This document shows, in pieces, positions 23,429-29,873 of a stretch of DNA of 29,873 bases. Where the stretch lies: NCBI GenBank assembly GCA_034112345.1, contig JAWUVN010000107.1, forward strand, positions 1 through 29,873, read 5' to 3'. Every line of letters starts with the position of its first letter. Positions within the stretch are counted from its first letter, which is position 1. Under the pieces are notes generated by a model. It saw only the letters and a list, made by a program, of their open reading frames with translations, did not search any database and was not told the DNA's origin. Source of the stretch: Bermanella sp034112345. Its GTDB lineage: Bacteria > Pseudomonadota > Gammaproteobacteria > Pseudomonadales > Oceanobacteraceae. The position numbers were made by a program, and so were the translations under genes.

Positions 23429-24829
23429 ATGAAATATATTTCAACTCGCGGTAACGCACCAGAGTTAACATTCGAAGAAGTATTGCTAACAGGTTTAGCA
23501 ACAGATGGCGGCTTATACGTACCTAAAGACGTGCCAAAATACAGTAAAGAAGAAATTGAATCTTGGCGTGACCTTCCTTATTCAGAATTGGCACACAAAA
23601 TCATTTTTCCGTTTGTTGAAGGTTGCGTAGAAAGTGCAGATCTTCAAAAAATTCTTGATGAAGTATATGGAGGCTTTTCTCATAAAGCTGTTGCACCTTT
23701 ACAACAAATTGATCATAACGAATATGTCTTAGAATTATTCCACGGCCCTACACTAGCGTTTAAAGATTTTGCATTGCAAACTTTAGGTCGCTTACTTGAC
23801 TACGTTTTAGAACGTCGTCACGAAAAAGTAGTGATCATGGGAGCAACGTCTGGTGATACGGGTTCTGCTGCAATTGAAGGCACAAAAGCGTGCCGCAATG
23901 TGGATATCTTTATACTGCATCCACACGGTAAAGTATCTGAAGTTCAGCGTCGTCAAATGACAACGGTGAAAGGCGATAATATTTACAATATCGCTATCGA
24001 AGGCAACTTCGACCAAGCGCAAGACATGGTTAAAGCCAGCTTTGGCGATCAGTCTTTCTTGAAAGGTGAGCGTAAGCTAGTAGCAGTAAACAGCATTAAC
24101 TGGGCGCGTATCATGTCTCAGATCGTTTACTACTTCTATTCATCTTTAAACCTTGGTGGACCACTTCGCCCAATGGCTTATTCAGTGCCAACGGGTAACT
24201 TTGGCGATATTTTTGCTGGTTACATGGCTAAAAAAATGGGCTTGCCAATCGAGCAACTTATTATTGCTACTAACAAAAACGATGTACTGCATCGTTTAAT
24301 GAGCAAAAATAAATACGAAGTGCATGCGTTAGAGCACACAATTACACCTTCAATGGACATTGCTGTTTCTTCAAACTTCGAACGTTTATTGTTTGATCTT
24401 TATGATCGTGATGGTGCTAAGTTATCCGAGCTAATGAGCCGCATGAATGCGAAAACAGAAGTGGTGTCTTTAGACGAAGATAAACTAGCAAAAGCGCGTG
24501 AAGTGTTCGATAGCTACGCCGTAGACGAAGATGCAACGGTTAAAACCATGCAAGATGTATTCGAAGAAACAGGCTATTTGTTAGATCCTCACACAGCCAT
24601 TGGTGTAAAAGCGGCACGTGAAGTGCGTCGCAATAAAAATATACCAATGATTACATTGGGCACAGCGCATCCGGTTAAGTTTGAAGAAGCGGTAAATCGC
24701 GCGGGCTATGCGCATCCAGAATTGCCTCATCATTTGGCTGACTTAATGGAGCGTGAAGAGCGTTTAGATGTATTGCCTGCTGATATTAAAGCGGTTCATG
24801 CATTTATTGCAAAAAACACTTTCAAATAA
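23429..24829 (+). CDS. thrC: Threonine synthase
   Basis: ThrC converts O-phosphohomoserine to threonine with pyridoxal phosphate. The chosen start ATG 23429 gives MKYISTRGNAPELTFEEV, the standard N-terminus; an ATG three bases earlier adds one Met. The PLP lysine lies in the segment FHGPTLAFKDFALQTLGRLL near residue 112. GATSGDTGSAAIEGTK is the phosphate-binding loop, and VPTGNFGDIFAGYMAKKMG is also conserved. It is about 466 residues, the long class seen in pseudomonads, with C-terminal helices. It is followed by a clear terminator, so hom-thrC probably forms one unit. Confidence 0.97.
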   Translation: MKYISTRGNAPELTFEEVLLTGLATDGGLYVPKDVPKYSKEEIESWRDLPYSELAHKIIFPFVEGCVESADLQKILDEVYGGFSHKAVAPLQQIDHNEYVLELFHGPTLAFKDFALQTLGRLLDYVLERRHEKVVIMGATSGDTGSAAIEGTKACRNVDIFILHPHGKVSEVQRRQMTTVKGDNIYNIAIEGNFDQAQDMVKASFGDQSFLKGERKLVAVNSINWARIMSQIVYYFYSSLNLGGPLRPMAYSVPTGNFGDIFAGYMAKKMGLPIEQLIIATNKNDVLHRLMSKNKYEVHALEHTITPSMDIAVSSNFERLLFDLYDRDGAKLSELMSRMNAKTEVVSLDEDKLAKAREVFDSYAVDEDATVKTMQDVFEETGYLLDPHTAIGVKAAREVRRNKNIPMITLGTAHPVKFEEAVNRAGYAHPELPHHLADLMEREERLDVLPADIKAVHAFIAKNTFK

Positions 24830-24875
24830 CGTTAGTCTTAGAATACTTCAGAAATCGAAGTACTTTTGTAAAATA

Positions 24876-24903
24876 AAAACGGCACCTAAAGGTGCCGTTT
24901 TTG
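24876..24903 (+). terminator. Terminator after thrC
   Basis: AAAACGGCACC (24876-24886) pairs with GGTGCCGTTTT (24891-24901) around TAAA, and the T-run continues to 24902. It is the canonical end of the hom-thrC unit. Confidence 0.9.
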
Positions 24904-25015
24904 CATTTAAAGCATAAGTTTTTAGTCTAATGCAAAACACCGTAGGGTGATATTAGCGCCGTGGGCGCGTAATACACCGCTGCTAATTTAAATAACCGAT
25001 AGACAGCATCAAACT

Positions 25016-26758
25016 ATGAGCATTCAAATCCAGCGCCGACAATTCGATGCGTCTTTACCGCTTATTGAGCGCATCTTGAATAGTCGTGGTTTAACCCCAG
25101 AAAAACTCGATTTTTCATTAAAGGGGTTAGACAGCTTTTCTAATTTAAAGGGCGTTGAACAAGCATCTGAAATTTTATTTGATGCTATTCAGAACAAGAA
25201 AAGAATATTGGTCATCGGTGACTTTGATGCGGATGGTGCAACCAGTACAGCATTAACCGTTGATTGCTTAAATAAAATGGGAGCTCACTGGGTACATTAT
25301 TTGGTGCCAAACCGTTTTGAATTTGGCTATGGTTTATCGACAGCGATTACTGAGCTTGCCCATAAAGAATTTCAACCCGATTTATTAGTGACGGTGGATA
25401 ACGGCATCTCTAGTTTTGAGGGTGTATTGCGGGCAAAAGAGTTGGGCATGCAAGTACTTGTGACAGATCATCATTTAGCTGCCAGTCCACACGAAAAAGA
25501 TTTACCTAAAGCTGATGCCATTGTAAATCCCAATCAACCTAATTGTTTATTCGAATCAAAATCAGCCTGTGGTTGTGCGGTAGTGTTTTATGTTTTATGC
25601 GCTTTGCGTGCACACATGGTTAAGCAGGGTGTTGCTTCAACGGCTTTACCTAACATGGCTCAGTATTTAGATTTAGTAGCATTAGCAACCGTGGCCGATG
25701 TGGTACCGCTTGATCAAAATAACCGAATCATTGTTGAACAAGGTTTGCGTCGGATTCGATCAGGTCATGGTCGCCCAGGTATAAATGCTTTACTGAAAGT
25801 AGCTAAAAAAAATCATCAACAATTAACCAGTAAAGATTTTGGGTTTGCCTTAGGTCCACGATTAAATGCAGCAGGTCGTATGGATGATATCAGCATTGGT
25901 ATTGAATGCTTGTTATCAAGTAATGATGATGACGCTACTTCAGCCGCGCAGTTATTAGATGATTTAAATAGCGAGCGTAAGCAGGTAGAAACAGGCATGC
26001 AACAGCAAGCCCTTTCTGCGTTAGAAAAATTACCCGTTACCGAGGTTAGTACTGCCAGTAGCTTATGTTTGTTTCAGGCCGATTGGCATCAAGGGGTAAT
26101 CGGCTTATTAGCATCGCGGTTAAAAGAAAAATACTATCGACCTGTTATTGTATTTGCACCCGCTAAAGAAGGTGATAACTCGCCTGATGCAGAGTTAAAA
26201 GCCAGTGGCCGCTCTATTCCTGGTTTTCATTTACGTGACGCTTTAGACCTTGTAGCTAAGCGCATGCCACACGCGCTTAATAAATTTGGCGGACACGCTA
26301 TGGCGGCAGGGCTATCATTGAACCGAAGTCACTTAGACGAGTTTAAGCAATGCTTTGAAGGCGTCGCACAGCAACTGTTAACGCCTGAATTGTTAGTGAA
26401 TACATTGGTAACTGATGGTTTACCTGCAACGCAAGACTTTACAATTAACATGGCCAGGCAGCTACGCTTTGTTGCCCCTTGGGGTCAAAACTTTCCAGAG
26501 CCATTATTTGACGGTGAATTTAAAGTGGCCAATCAGCGTTTGTTAGGGGCAGAAAAAAATCATTTAAAACTCACCTTACAAATTCCAGGCAGTGCTCAGC
26601 TAGTGGACGGTATATTGTTTGGAATTGAACGACATGGATTAACCCAGCAAGACTTAATGAATTTAGATCGAGTGAATGTAGTATTTGAAATGGACGTGAA
26701 TGAATTTCGTGGCAACGAATCAGTGCAGTTAATAATTCGACATCTCGTCATCGTTTAA
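25016..26758 (+). CDS. recJ: Single-stranded-DNA-specific exonuclease RecJ
   Basis: RecJ is a 5'-to-3' single-strand DNA exonuclease acting in recombination and mismatch repair, using Mn2+/Mg2+. The 580-residue protein has the DHH-family motifs GDFDADGATSTALTVD (about 68-83), VTVDNGISSFEG (about 126-137) and VTDHHLAASP (about 150-160), with the DHHA1 motif KFGGHAMAAGLSLNRSHLDE near 420. The OB-like C-terminal domain completes it (FEMDVNEFRGNESVQLIIRH). It starts from ATG 25016, with only a weak ribosome site. The thrC-recJ order matches pseudomonads. It is convergent with rhlE. Confidence 0.96.
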   Translation: MSIQIQRRQFDASLPLIERILNSRGLTPEKLDFSLKGLDSFSNLKGVEQASEILFDAIQNKKRILVIGDFDADGATSTALTVDCLNKMGAHWVHYLVPNRFEFGYGLSTAITELAHKEFQPDLLVTVDNGISSFEGVLRAKELGMQVLVTDHHLAASPHEKDLPKADAIVNPNQPNCLFESKSACGCAVVFYVLCALRAHMVKQGVASTALPNMAQYLDLVALATVADVVPLDQNNRIIVEQGLRRIRSGHGRPGINALLKVAKKNHQQLTSKDFGFALGPRLNAAGRMDDISIGIECLLSSNDDDATSAAQLLDDLNSERKQVETGMQQQALSALEKLPVTEVSTASSLCLFQADWHQGVIGLLASRLKEKYYRPVIVFAPAKEGDNSPDAELKASGRSIPGFHLRDALDLVAKRMPHALNKFGGHAMAAGLSLNRSHLDEFKQCFEGVAQQLLTPELLVNTLVTDGLPATQDFTINMARQLRFVAPWGQNFPEPLFDGEFKVANQRLLGAEKNHLKLTLQIPGSAQLVDGILFGIERHGLTQQDLMNLDRVNVVFEMDVNEFRGNESVQLIIRHLVIV

Positions 26759-26763
26759 AATAT

Positions 26764-26793
26764 CAGGTGTACTGTTAATATTCAGTACACCTG
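26764..26793. terminator. Bidirectional hairpin between recJ and rhlE
   Basis: CAGGTGTACTG (26764-26774) and CAGTACACCTG (26783-26793) form a perfect 11-bp stem with an 8-base loop. No long T-run follows on either strand, but placement between convergent stops (26758 and 26810) fits a shared transcription end. Confidence 0.55.
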
Positions 26794-26809
26794 TATATAT
26801 ACGCAATAA

Positions 26810-28156
26810 TTACTTCTTATTTTTGTGCTTAGGCTTTTTAGGTCCACTGGCTTTTTTCGATTTTACAGCCGTTGGCTTATTGGCTTTACCCGCAGAAGGC
26901 TTCTTAGATTTAGCAGAAGATGGCTTACCAGACTTACCTTGATCTATTTTAGTTTGGCTGCTTTTGTTTGTACGGCTTGGACGCTGTTTTTTCGCAACGG
27001 TTTTAATCAATGCGTCACGGTTACTCACTTCAAAACCCGGTTGAAAAACTCGGTTAATGCGGGTGCCAATTAAACGCTCAATGTTATCCAGTGTGCGTTC
27101 TTCTTCACGGCTCACAAACGAAATCGCGTGACCTTGATTGCCAGCACGGCCTGCACGGCCAATACGATGCACATAATCTTCGGCAAGGTACGGTAAGTTA
27201 AAGTTTAAAACGTATTCTAAACCTCGAATGTCCAAACCACGTGCCGCTACTTCTGTGGCAATCAATACTTGTATATCACCTGCTTTAAAATCGGCCAGTG
27301 CGCGTCTACGTGTGCCCTGACTTTTATCGCCGTGGCAAACAGCCGAAGTCACCTTGTGTAGTTTCAAATCAGACAGCAAGCGATCGGCTTGTTCCTTGGT
27401 GCTTGTAAATACCAAAATCTGAAACCAGTTTTGTTCGTTTAGTAAATTAATAAACAAATCAATTTTACTGCGTTCATCAATCGGATAAACCACATGCTTA
27501 ACTGTATCAGCTGCAGAGTTCTGCTTAGTAACACGTACTTCTAGGTGGTTATCTAAAATCTTGTGGGCCAGCTCGTTTACTGCAGGGGATATAGTCGCTG
27601 AGAACAGCAGTGTTTGGCGTTTTTTAGCGGTGTGTTGAAAAATGGTTTTAACGTCTTCAATAAAGCCCATGTCTAACATGCGGTCGGCTTCATCCAGTAC
27701 CACAAATTCAGCGGCTGATAGCTCAACGTTACATTGAGTGATGTGCTCCATTAAGCGACCCGGTGTGGCGATTAGTATATCCACACCTGCTTTTAATTTA
27801 CGTTCTTGGCCGCCCATTTTTACACCACCGTATACGGCAGTAATACTTAGATCTAAAAACTGTGCATAAGCACTAATAGTTTGTGCTAACTGCTCAGCTA
27901 ATTCACGGGTAGGGGTAAGAATGATAGCGCGTGGGCTAGTTGATGCCTCTGTGCGTGGCTTATCAATCATTTGCTGTAATATCGGCAGTGCGAATGCAGC
28001 CGTCTTACCTGTGCCTGTTTGAGCGTTAGCCAGAAGGTCTTTACCTCGGCGAGCAGGCACAATGGCTTGCTCTTGCACAGGTGTCATCTCGGTGTAGCCG
28101 CAGGCCTCTATGGCTTGCAGTAATTCGGGGGCTAGACCTAAAGATGAGAAATTCAT
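26810..28156 (-). CDS. rhlE: DEAD-box ATP-dependent RNA helicase RhlE
   Basis: A 448-residue DEAD-box helicase of the RhlE type. Core motifs appear in order: MTPVQEQAIVPA (Q motif), ANAQTGTGKTAAF (I), PTRELAEQ (Ia), IATPGRLMEH (Ib), VLDEADRMLDMGF (II), LLFSATISP (III), VFTSTKEQADRLL (IV), LIATEVAARGLDIRGLEYV (V) and HRIGRAGRAGN (VI). The helicase core ends near residue 375. The last 65 residues form a Lys/Ser/Pro-rich repetitive tail (KPSSAKSKKPSAGKANK) typical of RhlE and likely RNA-binding. The A+T-rich upstream region contains two inverted repeats that could regulate it. Confidence 0.95.
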   Translation of the reverse strand: MNFSSLGLAPELLQAIEACGYTEMTPVQEQAIVPARRGKDLLANAQTGTGKTAAFALPILQQMIDKPRTEASTSPRAIILTPTRELAEQLAQTISAYAQFLDLSITAVYGGVKMGGQERKLKAGVDILIATPGRLMEHITQCNVELSAAEFVVLDEADRMLDMGFIEDVKTIFQHTAKKRQTLLFSATISPAVNELAHKILDNHLEVRVTKQNSAADTVKHVVYPIDERSKIDLFINLLNEQNWFQILVFTSTKEQADRLLSDLKLHKVTSAVCHGDKSQGTRRRALADFKAGDIQVLIATEVAARGLDIRGLEYVLNFNLPYLAEDYVHRIGRAGRAGNQGHAISFVSREEERTLDNIERLIGTRINRVFQPGFEVSNRDALIKTVAKKQRPSRTNKSSQTKIDQGKSGKPSSAKSKKPSAGKANKPTAVKSKKASGPKKPKHKNKK

Positions 28157-28460
28157 GGCAGTACCTATCGCTAATAACGTGGCTAATAGACAAGAGTTGC
28201 CGTGTATAGCCTAAATCGGGGGCGGATTATAAAGGATTTATAAACAAAGCGCTGAATTGATTATAGTTAAAACAATCGGGTATGCAGGTTAGAGTGATAA
28301 TGAGTGCTGGCTACGGTGGGTTTTAATGTGATTGCTCACATTTTGCATGCAGCCTCAGAGGTCGTATATTAGTATTAATATACCTTTAGATGAATGCGTA
28401 TTACGTACGTTGAATTTCCCTACACCCCTATGGTCATAGGTGTAGGGAAAAGACAATAAT
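28157..28460. other. 304-bp intergenic region with three inverted repeats
   Basis: The gap between katG and rhlE (both minus strand) has no gene. It contains AATGTGA/TCACATT arms (28325-28331, 28336-28342) spaced by TTGC, GTATATTA/TAATATAC arms (28364-28371, 28376-28383) spaced by 4 bases, and a long imperfect hairpin at 28415-28450 beside the katG stop. They may be regulatory sites for rhlE or the 3' end of the katG transcript. Confidence 0.6.
28415..28450 (-). terminator. Hairpin just beyond katG
   Basis: TTTCCCTACA (28415-28424) pairs with TGTAGGGAAA (28441-28450), and CCTATG (27-32 of that block) pairs with CATAGG (28435-28440), with a 2-base bulge. It lies about 10 bases past the katG stop on the minus strand. 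A T-run is missing, so termination is likely but not canonical. Confidence 0.5.
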
Positions 28461-29873
28461 TTACGCTAGATCAAAGCGATCCGCGTTCATTACTTTTGTC
28501 CATGCTGAAACAAAGTCATGCACAAATTTTTCTTGATTGTCATCTTGTGCATACACTTCAGCGTACGAACGAAGAATCGAGTTAGAGCCAAATACAAGAT
28601 CCACTCGCGTTGCTGTCCACTTAGCTTGGTTTGTCTCACGATCACATATGTCATACAGGTTTTCGCCTTTAGGCTTCCACAAGTAATTCATATCTGTCAG
28701 ATTAACAAAAAAGTCATTGGTTAATGCGCCTTCTCGATCAGTAAATACACCATGCTTAGTGCCGCCTTGGTTAGTACCGATAACACGCATACCACCCACA
28801 AGCACGGTCATTTCAGGTGCGGTTAAGCCCATCAATTGCGTACGATCAAGCAACAGCTCTTCGGGTGTTACCACATAATCGCGTTTTACCCAGTTACGAA
28901 AGCCATCATGTACCGGCTCTAATACATCAAATGACTCAACGTCAGTCATTGCATCTGTTGCATCACCGCGGCCCGGTGAAAACGGAACCGTAACATTGGT
29001 GCCAGCCGCTTTGGCAGCTTGTTCAACACCTAGGTTGCCTGCAAGCACGATCACATCGGCAATACTGGCACCGGTTTCTGTAGCGATGGCTTCAAGTACA
29101 GTGAGTACTTTAGCTAGGCGTTTAGGCTCGTTACCTTCCCAATCTTTTTGCGGAGCAAGGCGAATACGTGCGCCATTTGCACCACCACGCTTGTCGGAGC
29201 CGCGGAATGTTCTGGCACTGTCCCACGCAGTCGAAACCATCTCACTGATGCTTAAACCGCTTGATGCGATTTTTTCTTTTACTGCTTGAACATCATAACC
29301 AGTATTGCCCGCAGGGATTGGGTCTTGCCAAATCAATTCTTCTTTAGGAGCATCGGGGCCAATGTAGCGCGCCTTTGGTCCCATATCGCGGTGAGTCAGT
29401 TTAAACCAAGCGCGTGCGAATACTTCAGAGAAGTAAGCAGGGTCTTTGTGAAACTTGTCCGAGATTTTACGGTACTCGGGGTCCATCTTCATGGCCATGT
29501 CGGCATCGGTCATAATTGGGTTGTAGCGAATCGATGGGTCTTCTACATCAACTGGCTTGTCTTCTTCTTTAATATCAATCGGTTCCCACTGAAATGCACC
29601 GGCTGGGCTTTTTTTAAGTTCCCAGTCGTATGTTAGTAGTAAGTCAAAGAAGCCGTTATCCCACTTAGTTGGGTGAGTGGTCCAAGCACCTTCTATACCG
29701 CTAGAAACAGTGTCGCGACCGATGCCGCGCTTGGTTTTGTTTGTCCAGCCAAAGCCTTGCTCTTCAAGTTCAGCGCCTTCGGGGTCTTCTCCTAAAAGCT
29801 CGGCATCGCCGTTACCGTGACATTTACCGACCGTGTGACCACCTGCTGTTAAAGCAACGGTTTCTTCATCGTT
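28461..29873 (-). CDS. katG: Catalase-peroxidase KatG, C-terminal portion (start outside the window)
   Basis: KatG is a bifunctional heme enzyme with catalase and peroxidase activity. The frame is open from the stop at 28461 through the right window edge, giving 470 C-terminal residues of a roughly 720-730-residue protein. The proximal heme ligand segment LTAGGHTVGKCHG sits 7-19 residues inside the edge. It is followed by GFGWTNKTKRGIGRD, GAFQWEPIDIKEED and MTDADMAMKMDPEYRKIS. The C-terminal peroxidase-like domain includes VSTAWDSARTFRGSDKRGGANG and ends with DRFDLA. The distal active site lies outside. The internal ATG at 29513 is not the start. The gene looks intact in the visible part. Confidence 0.97.
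   Translation of the reverse strand, partial: NDEETVALTAGGHTVGKCHGNGDAELLGEDPEGAELEEQGFGWTNKTKRGIGRDTVSSGIEGAWTTHPTKWDNGFFDLLLTYDWELKKSPAGAFQWEPIDIKEEDKPVDVEDPSIRYNPIMTDADMAMKMDPEYRKISDKFHKDPAYFSEVFARAWFKLTHRDMGPKARYIGPDAPKEELIWQDPIPAGNTGYDVQAVKEKIASSGLSISEMVSTAWDSARTFRGSDKRGGANGARIRLAPQKDWEGNEPKRLAKVLTVLEAIATETGASIADVIVLAGNLGVEQAAKAAGTNVTVPFSPGRGDATDAMTDVESFDVLEPVHDGFRNWVKRDYVVTPEELLLDRTQLMGLTAPEMTVLVGGMRVIGTNQGGTKHGVFTDREGALTNDFFVNLTDMNYLWKPKGENLYDICDRETNQAKWTATRVDLVFGSNSILRSYAEVYAQDDNQEKFVHDFVSAWTKVMNADRFDLA

Noticed and set aside
28325..28342. Canonical CRP site
   Set aside because: The TGTGA and TCACA halves are spaced by 4 bases, not the 6 bases of the CRP consensus, so I do not name the regulator.
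28461..29513. katG as a short gene starting at ATG 29513 or carrying a frameshift
   Set aside because: The same frame stays open for 120 more codons to the window edge and encodes proper KatG sequence including the proximal histidine motif, so the gene is simply cut by the window.
29286..29636. Plus-strand open frame opposite katG
   Set aside because: The opposite strand encodes conserved KatG sequence throughout.

Overview
The window looks like ordinary chromosome of a free-living gammaproteobacterium. Evidence includes separate cysD and cysN genes, a zapG/zapE neighbourhood, ypjD-yfjD divergent from ffh-rpsP-rimM-trmD-rplS, and a dsbC-hom-thrC-recJ string of the kind found in Pseudomonas and Oceanospirillales-type bacteria. 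Base composition is moderate to AT-leaning by eye. A marine Oceanospirillales-like host is my inference; no rRNA or other strong taxonomic marker is present. I see no phage, insertion sequence, CRISPR array, tRNA or rRNA.

Layout. Positions 1-1901 (minus) hold sulfate activation, cysD-cysN, with cysN interrupted by an in-frame stop. Positions 2155-4550 hold cell-division accessory genes (zapG minus, zapE plus) around an alpha/beta hydrolase. Positions 4680-7767 are the least ordinary part: a NADAR protein paired with an unknown membrane protein, an unknown two-helix membrane protein with a long soluble tail, and a small exported protein behind a terminator-like hairpin. Positions 7805-11365 carry small housekeeping or poorly known genes: a YkgJ-type cysteine cluster protein, a stand-alone NIF3-like domain, two Nudix hydrolases, DUF3135, a gamma carbonic anhydrase-like protein and DUF1289. 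Then come purT (11536-12747), a DMT exporter, an exported beta-rich protein, a CNNM/CorC-type membrane protein and ypjD.

The right half is translation and amino-acid metabolism. ffh (signal recognition particle) is followed by the rpsP-rimM-trmD-rplS operon for ribosome parts and tRNA modification. Next are dsbC, hom and thrC (threonine synthesis from aspartate semialdehyde) and recJ. The convergent DEAD-box helicase gene rhlE and the C-terminal part of katG close the window.

The two most unusual observations are a nonsense codon in otherwise intact cysN, and a 34-base second copy of the 3' end of rplS, 47 bases downstream of the gene. The two rplS copies differ only at two synonymous positions. 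No complete new biological system is evident; the NADAR/membrane-protein pair is the nearest candidate for one.
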